From: Mucilaginibacter lappiensis
GTDB taxonomy: Bacteria; Bacteroidota; Bacteroidia; Sphingobacteriales; Sphingobacteriaceae
Direction of reading: 5' to 3'
Assembly (NCBI RefSeq): GCF_900155965.1
Contig: NZ_FTMG01000010.1
Coordinates: forward strand, 124,001 to 188,000
DNA: 64,000 nt
Shown: positions 16,681 to 25,189 of the stretch, piece after piece
Layout of the letters: each line of letters opens with the position of its first letter
How positions within the stretch are numbered: the first letter of the stretch is position 1
Position numbers and translations under genes: made by a program
Notes under the pieces: model-generated
What the model was told of the DNA's origin: nothing
Databases searched by the model: none
What the model saw: only the letters and a program-made list of their open reading frames with translations

Positions 16681-18297
16681 TTAATAACCCGGATTTTGAA
16701 TCAGGTTAGGGTTGGTTTTTAGTTCGGTTGATGGAACAGGGTATAACCTGCGGGTTGGGTCGGTGTTCATTTGCAGATCATCCGTTTTTCCGCCAGCTAC
16801 CGGTAGTGGATATGCTTTTTCAAATAGCCCATAACGGATCAGGTCATTACGGCGCCATGCTTCCCATGAAAGTTCACGTGCGCGCTCATCTAACAAACTG
16901 GGTAGGTCAATTGACGAAGCCGCCTGTGCATGTGCGCGGGTACGTAACTTATTTACTAAGGTAAGCGGAACCTGCAGTTCGCCGTTTATAGTAGTTGGAG
17001 TAGCCCCGCGTAATAAGGCCTCAGCTTTCATCAGCAACACATCGGCTAAACGGAATACCGGTACGTCGTTACTATTTAAACGGGTTGCCTGAATAATATT
17101 AACATCAGGGTAGTATTTAATGGATCTTACACCTTCTGATTGTGAAGTAAGTACATCGTTACCCAAGTCCATTGGTTTTAAACCAGTTAGGGTTAATGTA
17201 GGTATGATGTTGATTTGAGTAGTGGTATTTGGTGCCGGATAATAAACTGGTTGGTTGGTAAAACCTCCATTACCATCAGGATAAAATTGAGGGCCGGCCA
17301 GCCATGTTTTGGTACGGTCGTCACCAGGGATGTTAAAGCGGTTATAAAACTCAGGAGTGGTGCTCATCGCGATACTCAAACCTACGTTAAATCCATAAGC
17401 TTGTGCCAGGTAATAAAAGAAACCAAAACGGGTAAACTGGTTGCCCGGTATTTGCTGGTCATAAGGCACCGCAAATATAGTTTCATTGATCTGCGGACCG
17501 TTAGTCGGTAAAAATATGTCCCTGTATCTGGCATCCAGGGAATAGTTGGTATTAGCTTGTACGCTATCGCACATGGTAACGGTTTCCTGGTAACGGTTGG
17601 TTCCGGTGTATATACCGGAGTTCAGGTACATTTTTGCCAGTAAAGCAAATACCATTCCTTTAGTTGGGCGGCCATATTGTAATACGTTTGTTGCCGCATT
17701 ACTGCTTTTGGCGGGCAATAAAGGTAAAACGGCTTTTAACTCGCTTTCAATAAAGGCGTATACTTTGGCACGTGGTTGAGTTGCCGGTTGTACGGTTACC
17801 GGGAAATCGGTAATGATGGGTACGTTGCCATATAGGTCCATCATGAAATAAAGGTAAAGGGCGCGCATCGCTTTAACTTCGGCAATAGAAGATGCCTTTT
17901 TTGCAGCCGATGATGGGGAGGTATTGATAACACTGATAATGCGGTTACAGGTGTTGATACCACCAAAACCCCACTGCCAAACAGTTATTACGTTAGGGTG
18001 ATCAAAAGTCCAGGTATGGTAGTGTAACTGGCGGTATTGGCCACCATCGTCAAAGTTGCCATCACGGGCCGGTAAAATGGCTTCGTCTGTTGACATGTCC
18101 TGCATACGCCAGTAAGGTACCGCATAGTTTGATGACAGGTTAGAATAAATGGTACCCAGTAACGCGGTATAATCTGCATCGGTTACCGGAAAGTTTGATT
18201 TTACGTATTGCGACTCAACAGGTACATTTAATTTTGTACAAGAGAATGTGCCTATCGTCACAACTATCGTGGCACATAATATAAATATCTTTTTCAT
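16681..18297 (-). CDS. RagB/SusD family nutrient-binding outer membrane lipoprotein
   Basis: 538 residues with a lipoprotein signal (Cys20 in TIGTFSCTKL). The sequence has the SusD pattern: an N-terminal segment with TALLGTIYSNL, TPR-like helices including AEVKAMRALYLYFMMDLYGNVP, and a C-terminal domain with RARELSWEAWRRNDLIRYG, ending in LIQNPGY. SusD proteins cap the SusC channel and bind the oligomer to be imported. It follows susC by 20 nt. The ligand cannot be read; the neighbouring PLC-like enzyme hints at a phosphorylated or lipid-derived compound. Confidence 0.92.
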   Translation of the reverse strand: MKKIFILCATIVVTIGTFSCTKLNVPVESQYVKSNFPVTDADYTALLGTIYSNLSSNYAVPYWRMQDMSTDEAILPARDGNFDDGGQYRQLHYHTWTFDHPNVITVWQWGFGGINTCNRIISVINTSPSSAAKKASSIAEVKAMRALYLYFMMDLYGNVPIITDFPVTVQPATQPRAKVYAFIESELKAVLPLLPAKSSNAATNVLQYGRPTKGMVFALLAKMYLNSGIYTGTNRYQETVTMCDSVQANTNYSLDARYRDIFLPTNGPQINETIFAVPYDQQIPGNQFTRFGFFYYLAQAYGFNVGLSIAMSTTPEFYNRFNIPGDDRTKTWLAGPQFYPDGNGGFTNQPVYYPAPNTTTQINIIPTLTLTGLKPMDLGNDVLTSQSEGVRSIKYYPDVNIIQATRLNSNDVPVFRLADVLLMKAEALLRGATPTTINGELQVPLTLVNKLRTRAHAQAASSIDLPSLLDERARELSWEAWRRNDLIRYGLFEKAYPLPVAGGKTDDLQMNTDPTRRLYPVPSTELKTNPNLIQNPGY

Positions 18298-18317
18298 TTT
18301 TGTTTGTTTAACTGTTA

Positions 18318-21300
18318 TTAAAATGATGCGTTTATACCTAAGCTGAAGGTGCGGGTTTTAGGATAAAAATCCCTGTTATCGATACCCGGGGTTAAACCGC
18401 CGATATTAACTTCCGGATCAACACCGCGGTATTTGGTGATGATAAAAATGTTATTGCCTGAGGCATAAAAACGCAGGCTTTTAAATGCCTGGATATGCGG
18501 TTTAATGGTATAACCAATAGTAGCATTATCTAAACGCAGGTATGAACCACTTTCCAGAAAACGGTCAGAGATCAGGTATGCATTAATATCCTTGAAGGAT
18601 TCGCCTAAGGTAAACGTTGGGATATTCTGTATTTTTGAATCAGCCGGGTTATTCAAACCTGCAAGTGTTGCGTTTAAAATTTTGTTACCGTACACGCCAC
18701 GAACTAAGAAGTTAAGATCAAAGTTTTTATAGAAGAAACTGTTACTCCAGCCGTATATAAGCTTGGGCTGTGCATCATATTTAATAAACTGATCGGTAGT
18801 AAGTGGTTGCGCAGCAGTTATTGAACCATCGGCTTTTTGGAAGGTACTTACACCAGCAGCATTTTTGCCGGTATAGTGCCATAAGTCAAATGTACCAATA
18901 GCATAACCAGGTTGTATGATTTGGCTATAGTTACCAGACTGCCCCTTACCGCCTAACTGTGCAGTTTGAATAAAGTTAAGTCCGAACTGGCTGTTTGATA
19001 AGCTCTGTACCACGTTTTTGTTATGTGATACGTTGAACGAAGTACGCCAGGTAAAGCTTTGTGATTTTACAGGGATAGCGTTTATTACAACTTCGATACC
19101 GCTGTTTTTTATTTTACCTACGTTAGCAGTATAAAACGGATAAAAATATAAGGTTGTTGATACCGGATAAGTATAGATCAAATCTGAAGTTTTCTTGATA
19201 TAGTAATCAACAGAGCCGGTGATGCGGTTATTCAGCACGCCAAAATCCAAACCAATGTTGGTTGTGGCAGTACTTTCCCATTTCAGATCGGGATTATCAT
19301 TACGTACCGGCCCGATAGGGTTAATGATATTACCATTACTTAAAAATTTACCACCGCCTGGAGGAACACCATAAATGAGCTGAGCAGTAAAAGCGTCGAA
19401 CCCTAAACTGTTACCAGAAACACCATAGCCTGCCCTGAATTTCAGGTCGCTGATAACCGGAACTGATTTCATGAAATCTTCGCTGATAATTTTCCAGCCG
19501 GCAGAAACCGCAGGGAAATAGCCATGGCGGTGATTGATACCAAATGCAGAAGAACCATCTTCTCTTATCGATGCTTGTAGTAAGTATTTGTCTGCAAATT
19601 GATATTGTGCACGTGTGTAAAAAGATATTAACCTTAAAGTGGAAATGTAAGTTGGCGGAGTAGTGCCGTTTACATTATAATTTGGATTGAAGATAATTTG
19701 CGAAAGTTGGGTAGGGTTAGAAAACGCTAAATAATTATAGGCCAGAGCGTCATTCGAGAAATTTTGAGTTTGCACACCAAAACCATCGTTATTACGATCT
19801 TGCTGATAAGAATAACCACCCAGTAATTTAAGGGAATGCTGACCAAAAACACGATCGTAGTTAAAATAAGCTTCCACCACGTTACTGGTATTGGTATAAG
19901 CGCTACGTACGGCTACACCATTTTGGTTAACGTATATACCTGATTGGCTGGTAGAGTAGGTGTTAACATTGTTTTGCTCTTTTTGGGTTGACCCTGTTAT
20001 GGTAAATTTTAAACCATTTAAGATGTCAACAGCAGCAAAACCATTGATCAGGGTTTTGTTGTTCTCCGTTTTGGTAAAGTTATTATTAATTAACGATAGC
20101 GGGTTCAAAGGGCCGCTACCTGTACGGGTGTAATTTTCCTTATAGCTTCCATCCGGGTTATAAGGACTAACTGTTGGCAGGTAGAATAAAATGCCCGACA
20201 ATACCTGGCTTTGAAATATATCGTTGTTTTTGGTGGCGCTGTTGGTAAGCGTGATACCTAATTTTAAGCGATCGTTAAAAAAACGCTGGTTGATGTAACC
20301 TTTGTAAATGGTACGTTCCAGGCTGGTGTTTTTTAGTATACCATTGTTTTTCATGTAGTTTACACTTGCGCCGTACTCTGAATTAGTACCTGCACCGCCA
20401 AAAGAAAGGTTATGGTTTTGTGAATAACCAGTCCTTTCGGCCAGTTTTTGCCAGTTGGTATTTGAACCGTCATCGTCGGCCACTGTTAATTTAGGTACGC
20501 CATTATCAGCTAAATATTTACGCAGTTGGTCGCCGGTAAGTACATCAATGTTTTTTGAAACATTTTCAACAGCGCCGTAAGCACTGTATACCAACCTGGT
20601 TTGGCCTGCTTTGGCTTTGCGGGTGGTAACTATGATTACACCGTTTGCTGCACGCGAACCGTATATAGCTGTTGATGACGCATCTTTTAATACGTCGATG
20701 CTTTCAATGTCAGCAGGGGCTAAAAGATCTATAGAAGCACCAGGTACACCATCTATTACATAAAATGGTTGTTGTGCGGCACCCTCACGTAAGGTTGATG
20801 GACCCCTTAGTATGGTAGCAGGCTGCTTGTTAGGGTCACCGCTTTTGGTAATGTTTAAACCTGCTACTTTGCCTTGTAACAGTTCGGCAGGGGTGGTTAA
20901 TACACCAGCGTTAAAGTCTTCGGCTTTTACCGAAGTGATAGCGCCGGTAACATCTTTACGGCTCGATGTACCGTAACCAATAACTACTACATCTTTTAAC
21001 TGTTTGGTATCAGTTACAAGGGTAACATTGAACGATGCCTTATCACCTACAGTAACCTCTTTTGGTACCGAACCTAAGAAGGTGAATTTTAAAACATCGT
21101 TTGGCCCGCTAACTGTAACGGAATACCCACCATTTGTGTTGGTGGTAGTAGCTTTGCCTGTACTTTTAACGGTTACAATAACCCCTGGCAATGGTGCATT
21201 GGTTTCGTCTGTCACAGTTCCTTTTACAAGCCTGCCGGTTTGCGAAAATGCCTGCAACGCGGTAAATAATATGACGCAGGCAATGAGCAGGACATGCCTG

Positions 21301-21347
21301 GATAAATGATGTGTTTTCTGGAAAAAACAGTGGTAAATTTTTTTCAT
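18318..21347 (-). CDS. SusC/RagA family TonB-linked outer membrane transporter
   Basis: About 1009 residues. A signal peptide (to about ALQAFSQ) is followed by a carboxypeptidase-regulatory-like domain (GTVTDETNAPLPGVIVTV), a TonB-box-like KDVVVIGYGT, the plug domain with FYVIDGVPG and SIDVLKDASSTAIYGSRAANG, then a long beta-barrel ending in Phe (LGINASF). It imports bulky nutrients across the outer membrane with SusD. An upstream ATG at 21365 is also in frame; the one at 21347 gives a normal MKK signal. No ECF sigma/anti-sigma pair is adjacent. Confidence 0.93.
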   Translation of the reverse strand: MKKIYHCFFQKTHHLSRHVLLIACVILFTALQAFSQTGRLVKGTVTDETNAPLPGVIVTVKSTGKATTTNTNGGYSVTVSGPNDVLKFTFLGSVPKEVTVGDKASFNVTLVTDTKQLKDVVVIGYGTSSRKDVTGAITSVKAEDFNAGVLTTPAELLQGKVAGLNITKSGDPNKQPATILRGPSTLREGAAQQPFYVIDGVPGASIDLLAPADIESIDVLKDASSTAIYGSRAANGVIIVTTRKAKAGQTRLVYSAYGAVENVSKNIDVLTGDQLRKYLADNGVPKLTVADDDGSNTNWQKLAERTGYSQNHNLSFGGAGTNSEYGASVNYMKNNGILKNTSLERTIYKGYINQRFFNDRLKLGITLTNSATKNNDIFQSQVLSGILFYLPTVSPYNPDGSYKENYTRTGSGPLNPLSLINNNFTKTENNKTLINGFAAVDILNGLKFTITGSTQKEQNNVNTYSTSQSGIYVNQNGVAVRSAYTNTSNVVEAYFNYDRVFGQHSLKLLGGYSYQQDRNNDGFGVQTQNFSNDALAYNYLAFSNPTQLSQIIFNPNYNVNGTTPPTYISTLRLISFYTRAQYQFADKYLLQASIREDGSSAFGINHRHGYFPAVSAGWKIISEDFMKSVPVISDLKFRAGYGVSGNSLGFDAFTAQLIYGVPPGGGKFLSNGNIINPIGPVRNDNPDLKWESTATTNIGLDFGVLNNRITGSVDYYIKKTSDLIYTYPVSTTLYFYPFYTANVGKIKNSGIEVVINAIPVKSQSFTWRTSFNVSHNKNVVQSLSNSQFGLNFIQTAQLGGKGQSGNYSQIIQPGYAIGTFDLWHYTGKNAAGVSTFQKADGSITAAQPLTTDQFIKYDAQPKLIYGWSNSFFYKNFDLNFLVRGVYGNKILNATLAGLNNPADSKIQNIPTFTLGESFKDINAYLISDRFLESGSYLRLDNATIGYTIKPHIQAFKSLRFYASGNNIFIITKYRGVDPEVNIGGLTPGIDNRDFYPKTRTFSLGINASF

Positions 21348-21365
21348 AATGTGTGTTTTGGACAA

Positions 21366-21817
21366 TTAATTTAACTAAACTCAGGAATCGCATTTTTCCG
21401 CTGCAAAGGAATGATGCGCATGTTAGGAAATCATCAAGTGAACATTAGCTTTTTTGTTGAGTTGAAGTGATTGATTCGGTTAATTGGTGATATTTATAGT
21501 ATTAATTTATTGATTTACAGTTATTTAATACATAAAAAATATTAGTTATGCCAAAAATTGGTTTATATGGAAAAACTAATTATTAAAATTAGTTAAACAA
21601 CTTTAATAAGGTAATAAATGAGTTTATTACCTGTGGTTGAAACTTATTTATTCAGTAAGTTTATTATTGGTTTGCAGCGTAATAGTTAAAGAAATAACCG
21701 TTACAATGGTTTAAAAGTAGGTTTTAATTAATTCATTTGGCAGGCACACAAAATACTTAAACGTTTTTGTTTAAAAGTAATTTGTGTGAGACCGTGTTTT
21801 TGTCCTGGTTATCTTAA
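21366..21817. promoter_or_regulatory. 452-nt AT-rich gap upstream of susC with three palindromes
   Basis: No gene is supported here. Palindromes: AACTAATT/AATTAGTT (21574-21594), GGTAATAAA-TGAG-TTTATTACC (21610-21631), and a long hairpin CACACAAAATACTT against AAGTAATTTGTGTG (21745-21788) continued by TTAAAC/GTTTAA. The third lies 30 nt past the STAND gene stop and may be its 3' end structure; the first two are candidate operators for susC. Confidence 0.4.
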
Positions 21818-24370
21818 TTAATTAGAAAAATCGTGGTGGGAGAATATTTCTGGACTTAACCCGCATTCGCGCAGGGCTCTGGAGTTGTTGTAAGCCAGTT
21901 GTTTATAAAAAGCTTCGTCCTGATTTACAACCGCTGGGTTACTGATCAATAAGTTGATCGTAAATATCTTTGAAAATCTATTTCCTGATTTTTCTGTGGC
22001 CTGGTTTAAGTATTTAAAATACCCGGGTATAGCATTGTATTCACCGTTAAGAACTGCTTTTTTAATTTTGAGGCTGTAAAACGCCTGTTTCATATACGGC
22101 GTAAATGAACTTTCTTTTGTTTTAAATAGCTCAGAAATATGATCATGAATAGTTTTAAGCTCTTTTACTTTACCTAATAGAAAATAAGAATCGGCCATTA
22201 GTATTTTTAAAAAGAAATTATAGCCGGTTGATTCCGTTGAATCTTTAGCATGTACTTTTTGAAGTGCCTGGATATACCTGAGCATTTTCCGGGGTTTCTG
22301 ACATATTAAAAGGGTATAGCCTGCTAATAAATAAATAAGGTCATTTCCCTGGCTGTAACGCAGATTTCCTGTTTGTTTCGGCGGGTTAAAATAAAACCGC
22401 GTAATGGTAATAAAGAAGTCCTTTTTGATGATGCCATATTTGAAAAAGTAATATATGGTATTAAGACACTCTAAGGGGCTTATGGTAAACTCCTGGTAAT
22501 CCTCATGCGAAAAAACGTTAAGTTTTAGTAAATAAGCTTCCAATGCAGGCAGATCCAGTTGCAGTACAGATGTAATAGCCAGTGCACTATAGGTCAGGAT
22601 TTTTTTATAATTAGATAATTCGAATTTTAACAATGATTGCAAGGCTTTTTTGTAATCGGGGGTTATCAGCTCCAACCCAAAAAAGTAGTAAAATAGCCCA
22701 TCAATGCAATCTTGTTTAAAAAAATTAGTCGTGGCGCCTGTATTGCTTTGAGCCAAATGAACTTTATAAAGCAGATCGCCAAAAAAAGCAATCACATCAA
22801 GTCTTTCCCTGGGATTTAAATCGGCCCTGGAAAGTGCCGAAAAGTTTTCCTGTTGCCCGTTTTTCATGGCGTGCATGACGCACCACTTAATGATGGGTAC
22901 TTTAAGCTCATTGTTAGAAAACGACAGATTAATAGCCTTTATCAGATTTCCGTCAAAGGTGTTGTTATTGTCATACAACAATTTATGGGCTATAGCCAGT
23001 TCTGAAAAATTATTGTTCCCGAATTGAACATAAGTATTAAACTGGGCATCATTGCTAGTATTAATTTCTTTTAAAAAACCAATACTTAACAGCTCTTTAT
23101 ATGCCTGATTATATTGACTGAACAAATCATTTACTTTTAATTTATCCACATCATATTCATGTTTTTTAAAATCCATATTCTCGATAAGACCCTTTAAAAG
23201 AAGTGTTTTATCTGCAGCGTGATGTCCCTGATAAATTTTATTAAATATAAAATTGGAAATCAGGTCGTAAATAGAAGTGTGGTCTATATTATTAAGCGAG
23301 AAGTTATCCTTGTGTTGTTTATAGTAAAACTGGAAATAGAGCGGGTGATTAAAGCTGTTGGCTACATCGGCCGGTATCGGCGTTTGCATTTCCGGGTTAA
23401 TGTTGAGGCATAATTCTTTTATTTCCTGTAAGTTGAATAAAGGGACATTGCTGTTTAATTGCTGATCGGTTATAGTGCCAATAAACCATTTCGGGTGATC
23501 ATAATCCAGTATATGCCGGTTATTGATCCAGTTTGTTGACCGCATGGTTAAAACTATCTTAAACCATTTGTGCGACTGATAGAATGAAAAAATATCCATT
23601 AACTGGTCAAGCAGCAATTGAAACCAGTTATTCTTAAACATATGTTCATCCAGGCCATCTATAATGAGGTAAAAATTACCTTCCTTACGTTTATTGCTAT
23701 CAAGCAGCGATATAATATCTTCTTCAAGCGTATAGCCCAATAAAGCCAGTAACCAGTCATTAAAATCCTTACCACTAATTAAAACATTCATTAAGGCGTT
23801 GCTGCTGAAAAACAAGAAAATATCATTGCTGCCAGATGTAATATTTAATGCCAGCTTTTCATCCACCCAATGGCACAGGGCTATGGTTTTTCCGTATGAT
23901 GGGGGGGCAAGTAAAACTGTTGCTGCGTAATCGCCTTTTAAAAATTCATCAAAATGTTTATCGAGAAAATTCCTTTTGATACTTTGGTTAAACGGGATGC
24001 CTGATTTGTTTTTTAAAGCCTGCAATGTAAAGTTAGTGATCTTGGCCGCTTTTTGACTCAACGAATCCCAATCAGCATTTTTGTGGTTGCTGTTAGTATG
24101 CTGTTTGTCTTGTTTTTTACAGAAATCGTCCCACCCATTATATCCGCAATAATTTGATAATACATCAATGGTAAATAATGATGGTTTGAATTTACTTAGC
24201 GCAAAGCCATATATCCGTTTTAGGGTAGTTTCGCTTACCGTATGGCTGGTTTTGTCGCTTATCCGGGCAGAAAGTATTTTACAATCACTTGCCTGGATAC
24301 GGGTAAGATGTGAGTTTTCTAAAACATATGATTTTAATAATTCAAATAGCTGCGATGAAAAGGCTGTCAT
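21818..24370 (-). CDS. STAND (NACHT-type) ATPase with HTH-like N-terminus
   Basis: 850 residues, no signal peptide. Residues ~25-85 carry an ISDKTSHTVSETTLKRIYGF ... PSLFTIDVLSNYCGY block that recalls an N-terminal helical module shared by several Bacteroidota regulators or sensors. A P-loop (APPSYGKT, 155-162, missing the usual first glycines) and a Walker B of NACHT form (LIIDGLDE, 235-242) follow, then TMRSTNW as a possible sensor. From ~380 on it is alpha-helical and TPR-like. STAND ATPases switch on oligomerisation after sensing a ligand. No nuclease, TIR or protease effector domain is visible, so a transcriptional or sensing role, or a defence role with an unseen partner, are both open. 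Confidence 0.7.
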   Translation of the reverse strand: MTAFSSQLFELLKSYVLENSHLTRIQASDCKILSARISDKTSHTVSETTLKRIYGFALSKFKPSLFTIDVLSNYCGYNGWDDFCKKQDKQHTNSNHKNADWDSLSQKAAKITNFTLQALKNKSGIPFNQSIKRNFLDKHFDEFLKGDYAATVLLAPPSYGKTIALCHWVDEKLALNITSGSNDIFLFFSSNALMNVLISGKDFNDWLLALLGYTLEEDIISLLDSNKRKEGNFYLIIDGLDEHMFKNNWFQLLLDQLMDIFSFYQSHKWFKIVLTMRSTNWINNRHILDYDHPKWFIGTITDQQLNSNVPLFNLQEIKELCLNINPEMQTPIPADVANSFNHPLYFQFYYKQHKDNFSLNNIDHTSIYDLISNFIFNKIYQGHHAADKTLLLKGLIENMDFKKHEYDVDKLKVNDLFSQYNQAYKELLSIGFLKEINTSNDAQFNTYVQFGNNNFSELAIAHKLLYDNNNTFDGNLIKAINLSFSNNELKVPIIKWCVMHAMKNGQQENFSALSRADLNPRERLDVIAFFGDLLYKVHLAQSNTGATTNFFKQDCIDGLFYYFFGLELITPDYKKALQSLLKFELSNYKKILTYSALAITSVLQLDLPALEAYLLKLNVFSHEDYQEFTISPLECLNTIYYFFKYGIIKKDFFITITRFYFNPPKQTGNLRYSQGNDLIYLLAGYTLLICQKPRKMLRYIQALQKVHAKDSTESTGYNFFLKILMADSYFLLGKVKELKTIHDHISELFKTKESSFTPYMKQAFYSLKIKKAVLNGEYNAIPGYFKYLNQATEKSGNRFSKIFTINLLISNPAVVNQDEAFYKQLAYNNSRALRECGLSPEIFSHHDFSN

Positions 24371-24555
24371 ATTATTAAAAAGTATCAGGTATATGGCTTT
24401 TAATAACCGTTTTATTGATAATCAAAGCAGTATAACCCTACATTATAGGTTTTAGTTGATCAGTAGGTTAATTATAAGTTTATGAATGTATGTAATTTTA
24501 TAGGCTAACATTTTATTTTTACTCTTAATGAATGAAATGAATGTTTCCTTTGATT

Positions 24556-24583
24556 TTGTTCATTTTCGCCATTAAATGAACAA
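24556..24583. promoter_or_regulatory. Operator-like palindrome TTGTTCATTT-N8-AAATGAACAA
   Basis: Perfect 10-bp arms at 24556-24565 and 24574-24583, separated by 8 nt, about 190-210 nt upstream of the STAND ATG. The half-site core ATTTTGTTCA recurs upstream of both exopolysaccharide units. The rest of the 330-nt gap 24371-24700 is AT-rich and holds no gene I can support. Confidence 0.5.
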
Positions 24584-24700
24584 TTATACCGGATGTATTA
24601 ACTGAATATTACTGTCAGGGTGTAATACGGTTATATGTGGATTAGTAGGATGGTTATCTATTGGTTAATTTATTGCTGGTGTGGTTATTTTTGTATCTGT

Positions 24701-24907
24701 TTATTGTAAAAGCGAAAAAATAGATACTGCGCAAATTAATAAGTGAAAAATACCCATTACTAATAAATCCGATTGTTCATCGGTTAGTATGTTCAATGGT
24801 GCTTTAACGCTTAGCTTTTTTAATTTCACAAGGCCGTAAATGCCTGTAATGGCAGCCAGGATCACGGCAAATACCGCAACCCTGTCGTTTGTAATATTAT
24901 TTATCAT
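24701..24907 (-). CDS. Small two-helix membrane protein, unknown
   Basis: 68 residues: MINNITNDRVAVFAVILAAI, a basic loop (VKLKKLSVKAPL), then a second hydrophobic segment (LVMGIFHLLICAVSIFSLL). Two membrane segments with a positively charged middle suggest a real small inner-membrane protein. It lies upstream of the STAND gene on the same strand, separated by 330 nt. I do not recognise a family. Confidence 0.45.
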   Translation of the reverse strand: MINNITNDRVAVFAVILAAITGIYGLVKLKKLSVKAPLNILTDEQSDLLVMGIFHLLICAVSIFSLLQ

Positions 24908-24937
24908 AAGTCGGTTTTTAGGTTTAAATCCGCTTGG

Positions 24938-24981
24938 AGCTTACAATGGTTATGCATAGTTATGTATAACCATTGTAAGCT
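24938..24981. promoter_or_regulatory. 44-bp near-perfect palindrome between divergent genes
   Basis: AGCTTACAATGGTTAT (24938-24953) pairs with ATAACCATTGTAAGCT (24966-24981). With one mismatch the arms extend to 21 nt around a 2-nt centre. It lies 31 nt before the small membrane protein start and about 210 nt before the exopolysaccharide operon. It may be an operator, or the cruciform of a factor acting on both sides. Confidence 0.5.
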
Positions 24982-24986
24982 AGCCG

Positions 24987-25022
24987 TGTTTATTTTGTTC
25001 ATTATTCTATATGTGTTCACAT
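24987..25022 (+). promoter_or_regulatory. Shared upstream motif of the exopolysaccharide operon, site 1
   Basis: TGTTTATTTTGTTCA (24987-25001) and TGTTCACAT (25014-25022), followed by another TGTTCA at 25024, lie about 190 nt before the start at 25190. The same two strings occur upstream of the gene at 36379. Confidence 0.5.
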
Positions 25023-25189
25023 TGTTCATTCTATTAACTCTCCCTGTAAGCTGACTTTTTGGGCTTAACTTTCCTATAGCTAAACCCGTATTACTTTACA
25101 ATTTGGTACCTGTGCAAGTACCAGTAATTATTGAGAATTAATAATTGAAAGGAACACCTTAACACCTTGTACTTATATTAAAAAAACAG

